From Cupriavidus necator N-1 (GTDB lineage Bacteria > Pseudomonadota > Gammaproteobacteria > Burkholderiales > Burkholderiaceae): DNA of 64,000 nt. The stretch is from assembly GCF_000219215.1 (NCBI RefSeq), contig NC_015726.1, forward strand, positions 2,976,001 to 3,040,000, in the 5' to 3' direction. Under the pieces are notes generated by a model. The model saw nothing but the letters and a program-made list of their open reading frames with translations. It was not told where the DNA came from and did not search any database. This document shows, piece after piece, positions 45,401-56,355 of this stretch (the first letter of the stretch is position 1; each line of letters opens with the position of its first letter). The translations under genes were made by a program, and so were the position numbers.

Positions 45401-46550
45401 GCTCGACGTGGGCGCGCACCGACTGGACCGGCAGCCGCTCCTTGTCCAGCGGACCGGCTTCCAGGTTGTGGATCGCGATGTCGCCGGCGACCGCCAGCGG
45501 TGCGGGCGCCGGCGCCGCCGCAGGAGCGGATGCGGAGACCCCCGATGCCGCCGGGGGAGCCGATGCCGCCACGGCACTGGCTGCCTGCGCGCCGGCACCC
45601 GCCGCCACGCCGCCCACCGGCCGCAGCTCGGCATGCACGGTCAGGTTGGCCTGTGGCGCCGACGGGCTGAACAGGCGCGGGTTGATGCGATCGCCATCGA
45701 CCAGCAGGTGCGTGAACGGCACCTTGCCGAACGGCGTCAGGTCGGCGCCTGCGCGCAGGTGGATGCGGTCGCCGCTGGCCTGCAGCTCGGCACGCAGCGC
45801 GTCCAGGTTGCCCTTGGCGGTGGCATTGACGGCAAAGGCCTCATCCTGCCAGCTGCTTTCCAGCAAGGCTTCGGCGCTGAGCGCGAACGGGGCGCGTGCG
45901 CCCAGCTGGGCGTTGGCCGCCAGCTTGCCGTATGGTGTTTCCAGCTTGTCCACGCTGACGCGGTGGCGCTGGCCGTCGCTGTGCAGCGCGCCGGCCAGGT
46001 TGCTGAACACCATCGGCTCGGCCGTGGGCGCCGTGCCTTGCAGCAGCGACAGCCGCTCAAGCGTCAGGGAATCGACATCGATGGCCAGCGGCAGTTCGAG
46101 CGACGTGGGCTTCTGCATCGGCTCGGTGCTCGGCTCGGACGGTCCGAGCTTCACTTCGGCCTTGCCGATGCGCAGCCACTGCACGTGCAGGCGCCGCGCC
46201 TGCCAGTTGAGCGCCCAGTTGCCATCCACGCGGTCCACCGCCACGCGCGTCTGGCCGCTGGCGAACACCACGTCGCGCAGGCGCAGGCCGTGCGTCACGG
46301 TGCCGCCTTCCAGCCGGCCGCTGAGCATGCCGGCCGACAGCCGCGTGGCCAGCGTCCACAGGTGGCGGGTGCCGGTCTCGGTGTGCAGCGCCGCCACGCC
46401 CGCCGCCACCAGCGCCACCATCAGCAGCAGCAGGATGCCGGCCAGCCAAGCCAGCACGCGCCACAGCCGCCGCCGCTTGCGCGGCGCGGGCGGGGTCGGC
46501 GTCCGGGCCGAATCGCCGCCGGGCACCGAAGGCAGATCGTGAGCGCTCAT
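42402..46550 (-). CDS. tamB: Translocation and assembly module inner-membrane protein TamB
   Basis: A 1382-residue AsmA-like/TamB protein that bridges the periplasm and helps insert certain outer-membrane proteins or move lipids. One N-terminal transmembrane helix (about 29-55) follows a basic stretch PRKRRRLWR. Then comes a very long beta-rich body with AsmA-like repeats, and the conserved DUF490/TamB domain fills the last 350 residues (KLDIERGVINFNGPIDNPNM, GSINGLSVLFNRRF). An Ala/Pro-rich insert lies around 300-355. The ATG at 46550 was chosen over an upstream TTG. It starts 40 bases after the tamA stop. Confidence 0.93.
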   Translation of the reverse strand: MSAHDLPSVPGGDSARTPTPPAPRKRRRLWRVLAWLAGILLLLMVALVAAGVAALHTETGTRHLWTLATRLSAGMLSGRLEGGTVTHGLRLRDVVFASGQTRVAVDRVDGNWALNWQARRLHVQWLRIGKAEVKLGPSEPSTEPMQKPTSLELPLAIDVDSLTLERLSLLQGTAPTAEPMVFSNLAGALHSDGQRHRVSVDKLETPYGKLAANAQLGARAPFALSAEALLESSWQDEAFAVNATAKGNLDALRAELQASGDRIHLRAGADLTPFGKVPFTHLLVDGDRINPRLFSPSAPQANLTVHAELRPVGGVAAGAGAQAASAVAASAPPAASGVSASAPAAAPAPAPLAVAGDIAIHNLEAGPLDKERLPVQSVRAHVELSEMAQAVSDLRVALAGKAEIAGGGSLRGGRGGFDLDVRRLDPAALHGSLTSASLSGPVVVRMEPGRQSVALDLSGGPLKLFADASIDAEAVTLATLRAAVGPGLLTAEGKLGLKDKQPFSFKGKLASFDPSRLAKVAAGRINADFTATGEIAPELGVALDFAVHESEYAGLPMTGGGKVRLAGERLLPSEASLSMAGNQANLRGSFGARGDALKLAVDAPQLERLKFGVAGKLKLDATITGTLKKPEVVADYNAQALEVGPHKVASASGRAEVRGGLDGPLSVQLAARDYRGPQASLSTLDATLNGTQANHTFDVKATGSLNKRPLQLALAGQGAWKGKEGWNGTIRTLEERSTVNLRLAAPTQLLVADQRVRLGAARLLLDRATLAIDSLDWDHGRIRSAGSLDGLQVGHVLELMETITGEKPPVRSDLVIDGRWNLALAETATGFAELRRRSGDLSVNAGRGFTTLGLGETSLRAEAGGNRIALRGGMVSGRIGKVVVDASAGLVQEQGLQTVGPASTLGGTVTVDVPRLKSLEALTGPQYAFDGKLAAAMRLAGTVGAPLLTGTVDGDNLAVTLYDLGLRLTDGTVRVVLDQNTVELKHVEFHGGDGKITATGSVKLGEADPNLTGKIVADKLQLFASPERTLVVSGDATIANENKQVVIRGKIRVDRGLFDLPKAGAPVLGDDVVVIRRKDQRAVKTAATPAPETKPASKFSPVIDLTVDLGNNFRFRGAGADLLLAGQMGVKSEPLAPMKATGTVRVTEGTYEAFGRKLDIERGVINFNGPIDNPNMNIRAMRRNQEVEAGVEVTGTVRLPRVRLVSEPNVPEEDKLSWLMFGYGAESAGAGQQRQLGGAALGGAALGMIGGKAGKGIVQHFGIDEFSIGPSTAGLNDQQVVSMGKAISDRMSVGYEQSLTSASNVVKLTWQFSRRWSLIAKGGSINGLSVLFNRRFDSWANLFSGTSGRSDTRRSQQDESQPTSPDSAAQAASAAVAEPVRR

Positions 46551-46590
46551 GCCAGCATCCGGGTCAGGCGGGAAAGACAAGGGTGCCGCA

Positions 46591-48393
46591 TCAGAACGCC
46601 ACCCCCAGCGAGATATGCGGCCGGAACTGCTGCGCCTGGATGCCGTAGCCCAGGTCCAGCTGCAGCGGGCCCACCGGCGTGCGCCAGCGCACGCCGACGC
46701 CCACGCCGTTGTAGATGGTCACGCCGCGCAGGTTGTCGGCGGCAGTGCCGAGATCCCAGAACACCGCCACGCCCCAGTCCGGCTTGAACCAGTACTGGTA
46801 CTCCAGGCTGCCGGTGCCCAGGTACTTGGCCGGCAAGATGCTGGAGCCGCTGGGCGTGCCGATCGACTGGTAGCTGTAGCCGCGGATCGAATCGGTGCCG
46901 CCGGCGCGAAAGCGCAGCGTGGCCGGGATCTGGCTGGAGCTGTCGCCGGTCAGGTCGGCACCGAGTTCCAGCCGTGCCACCACCAGGTCGCGCTTGCCCA
47001 CCGGTATGTACTGGCGGATACGGCCGTACAGCCGCAGGAAGGTGGCATCGCTGAGGAAACCCTTGGCGGCCACCCCGACCTGGGTGCTGATCACGTTGCC
47101 GCGGCGCGGGAACACAGGATTGTCGACGTCGCGCCGCGTCCACGCAAAGGCCGGCACCAGCGCCTTGCTGATCTGGGCGGCCTGGCCCTCCGGCAGCAGC
47201 TTGTCGTAGTAGAAATCCAGCGACGTCGTCACGTCGTACTTCTCGCGCGAGCGCGAGCGCTTCAGGCCCGCGCGCAGGCTGGTGGTGTCGGTGTTCTCGA
47301 TGTCGATGGTGCGCTCGTAGCTGCTGTACACGCTGTTGCGGTAGTTGCCCCTGTCCGGCGGCATCGCGGTCTCGGCGAACAGATAGGAGCGCTTCTGCTC
47401 CAGCCGCGCCTGCGAGTCGAAGGTCCAGGCGCGGTTGAACAGGTTGTAGTACGAATAGCGGCCTTCGATCTGCGCGCCGGTGTCGGTGGTAAAGCCCACG
47501 CCGCTGTTGAGCCGGTGCGCCGGATATTCGCGCACGCGCACCAGCACTGGCGAGCTCACCACGCCGTCAGCCGCCTTGTCGGCGTCCGGCGGCGGTTCCA
47601 GGTCGACCTGCACGTTGGAGAAGTACGGCTGGTTCTGGATCGCGCGCTGCAGCTCCAGCAGCCGCTCCACGCGGTACGGCTCGCCCTCGCTCAGCGGGTT
47701 GACGTTGTAGATGATCTGTTCCGGATAGCGGCGCGTGCCGGTCACCTTCAGCGGCCCCAGCAGGTAGGCCGGGCCGCTGGCGTAATGCGCGGACAAGTCC
47801 GCGCGCTGGTCGTCCGGCTCCACGCGCGCCTGCGACGCGGCCAGGCGCGCGCCGTAGTAGTTGTGGCTCTGCAGCGTGACCAGCGCGTCTTCCTTGGCCT
47901 TGTCCCAGTCGCCCTGCCGGAACGGCTCACCCACCGGCAGTCCCCACTTGGCCTGCATCTCTGCCACCTGTTCGGGCGAGCGCGTGGCTGCCGGGCCCGT
48001 CACCTGGACGTCGACATTGCGGATCAGCGTGCGCGCGCCGGGGTCGACCATCACGTGGACCACGCGCTTGTCGCCCTCGCCTTCGACGCGGGTGGTGGTG
48101 GTCGGGTCGAAGTAGCCCTCGGTGGAGGTGAGCGCCCGCACCTGCTCGCCGGCGGTCTCGACCATATAGTCGAGCTGGTCCGGCGAAAGGTCGGCGCGGT
48201 CCTTGTAGCGTGCCAGGTCGAGATGCTCTTCCAGCATTTCGCGAATCGGCTTGGGTGCCTCGACTTCGACCTCGTAGGCGGCGCGGGCCGGGCCGGCCGC
48301 CAGCGCCAGCACCGCGCCCAGCGCGGCCAGTACGCGAACGGCCACGCGCGCGCGGCCAGCGGAGTTAGCGGTAATAGCGGTGTCTTGCGGCAT
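46591..48393 (-). CDS. tamA: Outer-membrane autotransporter assembly protein TamA (BamA/Omp85 family)
   Basis: A 600-residue Omp85-family protein. The signal peptide (about 10-38, ending PARAA) is followed by POTRA domains (about 40-270) and a 16-strand C-terminal barrel. Barrel landmarks are FPRRGNVISTQVGVAA, FRAGGTDSIRGYSYQSIG (the L6 VRGY-type motif) and a closing SLGVAF with terminal Phe. With TamB it makes the TAM complex. The frame is open 159 bases further up; MPQDTAITANSAG was chosen as it leads straight into the signal peptide, though MCGQSAMPQ is possible. Divergent from the DUF3460 gene. Confidence 0.94.
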   Translation of the reverse strand: MPQDTAITANSAGRARVAVRVLAALGAVLALAAGPARAAYEVEVEAPKPIREMLEEHLDLARYKDRADLSPDQLDYMVETAGEQVRALTSTEGYFDPTTTTRVEGEGDKRVVHVMVDPGARTLIRNVDVQVTGPAATRSPEQVAEMQAKWGLPVGEPFRQGDWDKAKEDALVTLQSHNYYGARLAASQARVEPDDQRADLSAHYASGPAYLLGPLKVTGTRRYPEQIIYNVNPLSEGEPYRVERLLELQRAIQNQPYFSNVQVDLEPPPDADKAADGVVSSPVLVRVREYPAHRLNSGVGFTTDTGAQIEGRYSYYNLFNRAWTFDSQARLEQKRSYLFAETAMPPDRGNYRNSVYSSYERTIDIENTDTTSLRAGLKRSRSREKYDVTTSLDFYYDKLLPEGQAAQISKALVPAFAWTRRDVDNPVFPRRGNVISTQVGVAAKGFLSDATFLRLYGRIRQYIPVGKRDLVVARLELGADLTGDSSSQIPATLRFRAGGTDSIRGYSYQSIGTPSGSSILPAKYLGTGSLEYQYWFKPDWGVAVFWDLGTAADNLRGVTIYNGVGVGVRWRTPVGPLQLDLGYGIQAQQFRPHISLGVAF

Positions 48394-48560
48394 CGCCGAT
48401 TGTCCACACATACAAAGTCGGTATTTGACCACACCCGGCCTTACGCCCGGAACTTTCCGGCGCCTTGCACCAGGCCTGGATGCATTCCGGGGGGCCGATA
48501 CTGTAAAATCGTGGCCCACTGCACCCATCTGGCGCCCGCGCGGGCGCATCACGGTTGAAC

Positions 48561-48752
48561 ATGGCCATTTACGAATCCGAAATCACCCAGTTCCTGAAGC
48601 AGCTCAAGCAAGAGCGCCCGACGCTGGAGGCCGAGCAGCGCGACGGCCGTGCCCTGCTGTGGGACAAGTCGCCGATCGACCTGGAAGAGCGCGCCCGCGC
48701 CGAAGCTTCGCGCGTGGCGCAGAAGCCATACGTCTACTCGCAGGACAACTGA
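48561..48752 (+). CDS. DUF3460 family protein
   Basis: A 63-residue cytoplasmic protein, MAIYESEITQFLKQLKQERP onward, with the family's LLWDKSPIDLEERARA stretch and an end in YVYSQDN. It is acidic and helical, with no membrane segment. Function unknown. It commonly precedes scpA and panC in Burkholderiales, and here lies 31 bases ahead of scpA. A TAAAAT -10-like box at 48504-48509 may drive the group. The ATG gives the standard N-terminus; a TTG six bases upstream is not needed. Confidence 0.87.
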   Translation: MAIYESEITQFLKQLKQERPTLEAEQRDGRALLWDKSPIDLEERARAEASRVAQKPYVYSQDN

Positions 48753-48783
48753 TTCCCGCCGCCCCCGCGAGCGCACGCCGCCC

Positions 48784-50720
<1,937 letters not shown>

Positions 50721-50747
50721 GCGGCGCCGCCGCACCAGACAAGAAAA

Positions 50748-50770
50748 GCAGGCCGCCGGCCTGCTTTTTT
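50748..50770. terminator. Bidirectional terminator between panC and the PepSY gene
   Basis: GCAGGCC (50748-50754) pairs with GGCCTGC (50758-50764), flanked by AAAA on the left and TTTTTT on the right. It can end transcription of both convergent genes; its right edge touches the PepSY gene stop codon. Confidence 0.9.
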
Positions 50771-51963
50771 CATGCCCGGCGCATGCCGGAGCGTTGTGCG
50801 GCCTTCACCATATGCCGCTGATGGCCCCGCCGCCGCTTCCACCAGATCAGCACGCCGGTCACGGCAAACGCCAGCGGGGCCAGCCCGAACAGCGTGATGA
50901 AGACGCGCCCCGGCAGCCCGAAGGCCTCGCCGGTATGCAGCGGGAACAGCCAGTTCAGCAGCGTGTCGCCCGCCGGCGCCTCGTGCGGATCACGCACGCC
51001 CAGCGGTTTGCCGCTCCAGGCATCGAGCCACAGCCGCGTGGCACCGGTGTCCTTGCGCACCTCGCCGGGCTGGCGCAGCCGTACCTCGAACGCGTCGCCC
51101 GGCTTGCGCGGGAAGCTGATGCGGGTCACCTGCGCTTGCGGGTATTGGGCCTGCGCCGCCGCCATGATCTCGCCCACGCCCAGCTGCCGGGCCCCGGCAG
51201 GCGCCGGTGCCGAGACGTGCTTCACCGGCGGCGTCACAGTCATTACGCCCGCCACCATCGGTGTCACCCACTTCGGCAGGTTCAGGTACCAGCCGGAAAA
51301 GGCAATGATGGCCAGCACCGGCGCGGCCAGGATGCCGCCCGCGCGATGCAGCGAATAGTTGAAGCGCGACCATGAACCGCCGTGCGTGATGCGGAACGCC
51401 TGCACCACCGAGCGCAGCTTCATCTTGGGCCACCACACCGCCACGCCCACCAGCGTGGTCAGCAACAGCAGCATGCCGGCCACGCCGGTGATGGTCTTGC
51501 CGGTGTCGCCGCTAAGCAGGTAGCGATGCAGGTGGAACAGCGTGGGCAGCAGCAGCCGGCGCGACAGGCCCGCCTCGCCCCAGACCCGCTCGCCCTTCAC
51601 AGCAAGCGTGACCGGATCGACCATCACCTGGCGTGAGCGGCCCGGCACCACGCTGTCGGGCCCCTTGACCGGATACCAGGCGATAAAGACGCCGTCGGCA
51701 TGGGCCGGCAGCATCAGCAGGTTGGGCTTGCCGTAGGGGGGCGCAGCCAGCCGCTCGGTCACTGCCTGGACCGTGGCCGGCGAGACCGGCTCCGTCATCG
51801 GCGCGGACGCCACCAGCAGGTCAGGGTTGAGCCAGGCATCCAGTTCGTCGCGCCAGGCGATGGTCATGCCGGTCAGCCCCAACAGGACGAACAGCAGGCC
51901 AAGGCTCAGGCCGATATACAGGTGCAGTTTGACGAGGACGACGCGCAGGCGGCCGGTGACCAT
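50770..51963 (-). CDS. PepSY-associated inner-membrane protein (siderophore/iron-utilisation type)
   Basis: A 397-residue membrane protein starting MVTGRLRVVLVKLHLYIGLSLGLLFVLLGLTG. It has four hydrophobic segments (about 12-36, 145-165, 190-215 and 345-370) and PepSY-like periplasmic parts, with conserved His residues in KLHLYIGL, FHLHRYLLSGDTG, YSLHRAGGI and PLHTGEAFG that could bind haem. Proteins of this type are often encoded with siderophore receptors and some act as ferric-siderophore reductases; here the role is inferred. A Fur-box-like site lies 75 bases upstream. The start was chosen at the first residue of the conserved core. Confidence 0.86.
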   Translation of the reverse strand: MVTGRLRVVLVKLHLYIGLSLGLLFVLLGLTGMTIAWRDELDAWLNPDLLVASAPMTEPVSPATVQAVTERLAAPPYGKPNLLMLPAHADGVFIAWYPVKGPDSVVPGRSRQVMVDPVTLAVKGERVWGEAGLSRRLLLPTLFHLHRYLLSGDTGKTITGVAGMLLLLTTLVGVAVWWPKMKLRSVVQAFRITHGGSWSRFNYSLHRAGGILAAPVLAIIAFSGWYLNLPKWVTPMVAGVMTVTPPVKHVSAPAPAGARQLGVGEIMAAAQAQYPQAQVTRISFPRKPGDAFEVRLRQPGEVRKDTGATRLWLDAWSGKPLGVRDPHEAPAGDTLLNWLFPLHTGEAFGLPGRVFITLFGLAPLAFAVTGVLIWWKRRRGHQRHMVKAAQRSGMRRA

Positions 51964-52036
51964 GAGGGGGCTGAAGTACGTTGAGCGGACGCGGCCATGC
52001 GTGGAATATGGCGCACAAGCCACTTTCACGCAGAAT

Positions 52037-52060
52037 GCAAATGCGAAAGATTCGCGATTC
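52037..52060 (-). promoter_or_regulatory. Fur-box-like operator upstream of the PepSY gene
   Basis: The site begins GCAAATGCGAAAGATTCGC and ends GATTC. It closely follows the usual betaproteobacterial Fur palindrome (GCAAATGAGAATGATTCTC and its completion), differing at a handful of positions. A minus-strand TAGAAT -10-like box (52057-52062) overlaps its edge, as expected for a repressor site. It would place the PepSY gene under iron control. Confidence 0.5.
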
Positions 52061-52095
52061 TAACAGGGCCCCGCCAGGCGGCCGTGCCGCATGCG

Positions 52096-53616
52096 TCAGC
52101 GCCGCAGCGGCGCCAGCATCGCATCCAGGTCCAGGTGCGCGGTCATGGTGTCGGCAAGCCGCTCGATCGATGCTTCGCGCAGTGCATCGAGGTCCACCGC
52201 CTGGGCGCCGTCCAGCCCCGCCCAGCGCAGCAGCGCCTGGCAGCCGGCGGGCTCGTCGAACAGGCCGTGGACATAGGTGGCTAGCACCTGGCCGTCGGCC
52301 GAGCGTGCGCCGTCGGGCCGCACCGTGCCGTCGCCGCGGTCGAGCCACAGGGCCGGCTGCTCAAGCCCCGCGCCCGTGGTGACGCCAAGATGGATCTCGT
52401 AGCCGCGCACCGGCGCATCGGCTTCATCCAGCGCCAGCCGGCCGCCGACCTGGCGCAGTTGCTTCTCTGCCGCCAGCGTGGTCTCGAAATCCAGCCAGCC
52501 CAGCCCCGCGCTGCTGCCGGCCGGGCCTTCGCGGCCATCGGGATCGTGCACCTGCCGCCCCAGCATCTGCATGCCGCCGCAGATCCCGATCAGCTTGCCG
52601 CCGTAGCGCAGGTGCCGGGCCAGCACCGCGTCCCAGCCATTGGCCCGGATGAAGTCCAGGTCGCCGCGCACGTTCTTGCTGCCGGGCAGCACCACCAGGT
52701 CCGCGGGCGGGATCGGCATGCCGGGCCCGACAAACTGCAGGTCCACCTGCGGGTGCGCGCGCAGCGCGTCGAAATCGGTATGGTTGGCGATGCGCGGCAG
52801 CACCGGCACGATCACGCGCAGGCGCTGCGCCGGCGTGCCTGCCTTGTCCGCTTGCGTGCCGATGATGGCGTCCTCGGCATCCAGATGCAGGCCGTGCAGG
52901 TAGGGCAGCACGCCGAACACCGGCTTGCCGGTGCGCGCGACCAGCCAGTCCAGTCCCGGCTCCAGCAGGCCGATATCGCCGCGGAAGCGGTTGATGATGA
53001 AGCCGGTCACGCGCGCGCGTTCGCTGTCGGACAGGCAGTCGAGCGTGCCGATCAGGTGCGCAAACACGCCGCCGCGGTCGATGTCCGCCACCAGCACCAC
53101 CGGGCAGTCGACGCGCTCGGCGAAGCCCATGTTGGCGATGTCGCGCTCGCGCAGGTTGATCTCGGCGGGACTGCCGGCGCCCTCCACCAGCACCACGTCA
53201 TAGGCCTGCGCCAGGCGCGTGTGCGAAGCCAGCACGGCCTTCATCGCCTCGGGCTTGTAGGCATGGTAGGCGCGCGCATCCAAGTCCAGCCGCGCGCGGC
53301 CGTGGATGATCACCTGCGCACCGGTGTCGCTGCTGGGCTTGAGCAGCACCGGGTTCATGTCGGTATGCGGCGCCAGCCGCGCGGCCTGTGCCTGCAGCGC
53401 CTGCGCGCGACCGATCTCGCCGCCGTCGGCGGTGACCGCGCTGTTCAGCGCCATGTTCTGCGGCTTGAATGGCACCACGTGCGTGCCGGCACGCGCCAGC
53501 ACCCGGCACAGGCCGGCCACGATGGTGCTCTTGCCGGCATCGGAAGTCGTGCCCTGGACCATCAGCGTGCCGCGCAGGGCACCCGGCGGCAGGGATTGCG
53601 AGGAGTCGGTCTGCAT
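52096..53616 (-). CDS. cobQ: Cobyric acid synthase (CobQ/CbiP)
   Basis: Amidates four side chains of adenosylcobyrinic acid a,c-diamide using glutamine and ATP. The 506-residue product has an N-terminal dethiobiotin-synthetase-like ATPase domain (about 14-240, [20 protein letters not shown]) and a C-terminal class I glutamine amidotransferase domain with the nucleophile Cys346 in [11 protein letters not shown] and the catalytic His in [16 protein letters not shown] was chosen as the start; the longer frame runs into the divergent cobU control region. The nearest downstream gene, PepSY, has its own regulatory site. Confidence 0.95.
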   Translation of the reverse strand: MQTDSSQSLPPGALRGTLMVQGTTSDAGKSTIVAGLCRVLARAGTHVVPFKPQNMALNSAVTADGGEIGRAQALQAQAARLAPHTDMNPVLLKPSSDTGAQVIIHGRARLDLDARAYHAYKPEAMKAVLASHTRLAQAYDVVLVEGAGSPAEINLRERDIANMGFAERVDCPVVLVADIDRGGVFAHLIGTLDCLSDSERARVTGFIINRFRGDIGLLEPGLDWLVARTGKPVFGVLPYLHGLHLDAEDAIIGTQADKAGTPAQRLRVIVPVLPRIANHTDFDALRAHPQVDLQFVGPGMPIPPADLVVLPGSKNVRGDLDFIRANGWDAVLARHLRYGGKLIGICGGMQMLGRQVHDPDGREGPAGSSAGLGWLDFETTLAAEKQLRQVGGRLALDEADAPVRGYEIHLGVTTGAGLEQPALWLDRGDGTVRPDGARSADGQVLATYVHGLFDEPAGCQALLRWAGLDGAQAVDLDALREASIERLADTMTAHLDLDAMLAPLRR

Positions 53617-53675
53617 TGGCGGATTATCGCACCGGTGCCTGCAACACCTCCCGTGCGATGCCCGGATGCGGCGGC

Positions 53676-53681
53676 TACAAT
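53676..53681 (+). promoter_or_regulatory. Candidate -10 box for cobU
   Basis: TACAAT lies 6 bases ahead of the chosen cobU ATG in a 71-base gap between divergent cobQ and cobU. If it is the true -10 box, the cobU transcript would be nearly leaderless. No cobalamin riboswitch fits in this gap. Confidence 0.3.
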
Positions 53682-53687
53682 ACGCGG

Positions 53688-54353
53688 ATGGAAACCCCGG
53701 CCATCGCACCCGCCTCCGCCCCCGACACCGCCACCCAGCCGCGTGCCGCCGGCGGACACGGTAACCGCCAGCTCACCCTGGTGCTGGGCGGCGCGCGTTC
53801 CGGCAAGAGCCATTACGCCGAACAGCTCGCCACCGACCATGCCACCATCACCGGCGGCCCGGTCACCTACATCGCGACCGCGCACCAGGACCCGGCGCAC
53901 GCCGACCAGGAGCTCGAGGTCCGCATCGCCCTGCACCGCGCCCGCCGCCCCGCCGACTGGCGCCTGGTGGAAGAACCGGTGCACCTGGCCGATGCGCTCT
54001 ACGCCAACGCGCGCCACGACGGCTGCATCCTGGTGGATTGCATGACGCTGTGGATGAACAACCTGATCTTCCCCGACGGCCGCACGTATCCTGAGCATGG
54101 CGTGATCACGCCGCCGGATGCCTTCACCGAAGAAATCGAAGCGCTGCTCTCCGCGCTGCCCACGCTGCCGGGCCATGTGATCCTGGTCACGAACGAGATC
54201 GGCTTCGGCGTGATCCCGATGGGCGCCATCACCCGCTTCTATGTCGATGAACTGGGCCGCCTGAACCAGAAGCTGGCCGCCGCCGCCGACTGCGTGCGGC
54301 TGATGGTGGCAGGCATTCCGGTTGCGGTGAAGGGTGCCGATCCCACATGCTGA
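53688..54353 (+). CDS. cobU: Adenosylcobinamide kinase / guanylyltransferase (CobU/CobP)
   Basis: Phosphorylates adenosylcobinamide and then transfers GMP to it, activating the ring for nucleotide-loop attachment. The 221-residue product has the P-loop LGGARSGKS (about 33-41) and the family's [30 protein letters not shown] region, [13 protein letters not shown], and [13 protein letters not shown]. About 25 Ala/Pro-rich residues precede the core. Its stop overlaps the cbiB start by 7 bases. Confidence 0.94.
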   Translation: METPAIAPASAPDTATQPRAAGGHGNRQLTLVLGGARSGKSHYAEQLATDHATITGGPVTYIATAHQDPAHADQELEVRIALHRARRPADWRLVEEPVHLADALYANARHDGCILVDCMTLWMNNLIFPDGRTYPEHGVITPPDAFTEEIEALLSALPTLPGHVILVTNEIGFGVIPMGAITRFYVDELGRLNQKLAAAADCVRLMVAGIPVAVKGADPTC

Positions 54354-55321
54354 TGCTGGCCTGGCCGGCATGCGTGGCAGCGGCACTGACGGGCGTTCTG
54401 CTGGACCGCTGGCTGGGCGAGCCGCGCCGCTGGCATCCGCTGGTGGGCTTCGGCCGCATCGCTGCCGCACTTGAGCGGCGGCTCAACCCCGCGCCGCAGC
54501 GCGGTGCGCCCTGGCGCCAGCGCCTTGCCGGTCTCGCCGGCTGGTGTGTGCTGGTGCTGGTGCCGGCAGCGCTCGCATGGTGGCTGGTCGACGCCGCGGC
54601 CAGCCTGCACCCGGTTGCCGCCCTGGCGCTGCATGCGGTGGCGCTGTACGCCGCACTCGGCGCGCGCAGCCTGCGCCAGCATATCGCCCCGATCGCCGCC
54701 GCCCTTGCCGCGGCAGACCTGCCCGCCGCGCGCGCGCTGACCGCGCGCATCGTCTCGCGCGACACCACCGATGCCGATGCTGAAGCACTGGCCCGTGCCG
54801 CCTGTGAGTCGGCACTGGAAAACGGCAACGACGCGGTCTTCGGGGCGCTGTTCTGGTTCCTGGTCGGCGGCGCGCCCGCCGTGATCGTGTTCCGGCTGGC
54901 CAATACGCTCGATGCGATGTGGGGCTACCGCACGCCGCGGCTGCTGTATTTCGGCTGGGCCGCGGCGCGCATCGACGACGGGCTCAACCTCGTGCCCGCG
55001 CGCCTGACCGCGCTGTCCTATGCGCTGCTCGGCGCCACCGCGCAGGCGCTGCATTGCTGGCGCACGCAGGCCCCGGCATGGTCGAGTCCGAATGCCGGCC
55101 CCGTGATGGCCGCGGGCGCCGGTGCGGTGGGCGTGCGGCTCGGCGGCCCGGCGCGCTATCACGGCGAGATCGAGCAACGCCCGCCGCTGGGCGCCGGCCC
55201 CGCGCCGCAAGCCGCGCACGTGATGGCGTGCCTGCGGCTGGTCGAGCGCACCTTGTGGCTGTGGCTGGCGTTGGCAGGCGCCAGCGCGCTGGCCGTCCTT
55301 GCGGTTGCCAAGCCGACATGA
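54347..55321 (+). CDS. cbiB: Adenosylcobinamide-phosphate synthase (CbiB/CobD)
   Basis: Attaches the aminopropanol arm (or its phosphate) to adenosylcobyric acid; an integral membrane protein. The 324-residue product starts [37 protein letters not shown] with the family's GEP..HP motif. It has several hydrophobic helices, and ESALENGNDAVFGALFWFLVGGAPAVIVFRLANTLDAMWGY is the conserved core. Its stop overlaps the next start (ATGA), giving a coupled cobU-cbiB-cobD run. Confidence 0.94.
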   Translation: MLMLAWPACVAAALTGVLLDRWLGEPRRWHPLVGFGRIAAALERRLNPAPQRGAPWRQRLAGLAGWCVLVLVPAALAWWLVDAAASLHPVAALALHAVALYAALGARSLRQHIAPIAAALAAADLPAARALTARIVSRDTTDADAEALARAACESALENGNDAVFGALFWFLVGGAPAVIVFRLANTLDAMWGYRTPRLLYFGWAAARIDDGLNLVPARLTALSYALLGATAQALHCWRTQAPAWSSPNAGPVMAAGAGAVGVRLGGPARYHGEIEQRPPLGAGPAPQAAHVMACLRLVERTLWLWLALAGASALAVLAVAKPT

Positions 55322-56337
55322 ACACCGCCCTGCCCACGATCCGCCACGGCGGCGACCTGCTTGCCGCGGTGCGCCGCTACGGCCGCCCCGCCGGCGACTG
55401 GCTCGACCTGTCCACCGGCATCAATCCCGACGGCTATCCCGTGCCGGCGCTGCCTGCGCAAGCGTGGCAACGGCTGCCGCAGGATGACGACGGACTGGCC
55501 GAACTGGCCGCACAGGCCTGCGGCGCGCCGCGGGCCTTGCCCGTCGCCGGCTCGCAGGCCGCCATCCGCACGCTGCCGGGTCTGCTGCGCCCGGGCCGCG
55601 TGGGCATCGCCGCGCTCGGCTACAGCGAATACGCGCCGGCCTTCGCTGCCGCGGGCCATGCGGTGGCGCCGCTGGATGAGGCGGCTTTCGCGCAAGCGGC
55701 GCTGGCCGACGAGCTCGACCATCTCGTCGTCGTGAACCCGAACAACCCGACCGGCCGCATGCTGCCCGCCGCCACGCTGCTGCGCTGGCACGCGAAGCTG
55801 GCGGCGCGCGGCGGCACGCTGCTGGTCGATGAAGCCTTTATCGACTGCCTGCCCGATGGCTCGGCGGCCGCGCACAGCGGCAAGGCCGGCCTGGTGGTGC
55901 TGCGCTCGATCGGCAAGTTCTATGGCCTGGCCGGCATCCGCTGCGGCTTCGTGCTGGCGCAGCCGGCACTGCTGGACGCGCTGCGCGAGCGCCTGGGCCA
56001 CTGGACCGTATCGGGCCCGGCACGCGAGGTCGCGCGGCATGCGCTGGCCGACCACGGCTGGCAGGATGCCACCCGCGCGCGGCTGCAAGCAGGCGGGGTG
56101 AAGCTGGCCGCGCTGCTGGACCGCCATGGCCTGGCGCCGGTGATGCATCCGCTGTTCTGCTGGGTGCCGCATGACGACGCCGCGCGGTTGCACCACGCGC
56201 TCGCGCAACAAGGCGTCTGGACCCGCTACTTCGACGCCGCCGGCGGCTGCCCGCCGAGCCTGCGCCTGGGCCTGCCGCCGGACCAGCCACGCGCCTGGCA
56301 GCGGCTGGACGCGGCACTGGCCGCAGCCACTGCCTGA
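55318..56337 (+). CDS. cobD: L-threonine-O-3-phosphate decarboxylase (CobD/CobC aminotransferase-like)
   Basis: A 339-residue PLP enzyme of the aminotransferase class I fold that makes (R)-1-amino-2-propanol phosphate, the linker used by CbiB. Landmarks are LDLSTGINPDGYP near 30-42, VVNPNNPTGR (about 139-148), LLVDEAFIDC, and the Schiff-base Lys200 in SIGKFYGLAGIRCGF. The start overlaps the cbiB stop. It could be called CobC in the aerobic-pathway naming; the reaction is the same. Confidence 0.9.
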   Translation: MNTALPTIRHGGDLLAAVRRYGRPAGDWLDLSTGINPDGYPVPALPAQAWQRLPQDDDGLAELAAQACGAPRALPVAGSQAAIRTLPGLLRPGRVGIAALGYSEYAPAFAAAGHAVAPLDEAAFAQAALADELDHLVVVNPNNPTGRMLPAATLLRWHAKLAARGGTLLVDEAFIDCLPDGSAAAHSGKAGLVVLRSIGKFYGLAGIRCGFVLAQPALLDALRERLGHWTVSGPAREVARHALADHGWQDATRARLQAGGVKLAALLDRHGLAPVMHPLFCWVPHDDAARLHHALAQQGVWTRYFDAAGGCPPSLRLGLPPDQPRAWQRLDAALAAATA

Positions 56338-56355
56338 ACCACTTTCCCCGATTCC

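Noticed and set aside
53617..53687. Cobalamin riboswitch between cobQ and cobU
   Set aside because: The gap is 71 bases, too short for the aptamer, and no B12-box-like sequence was seen. A riboswitch ahead of btuB would lie beyond the right edge.
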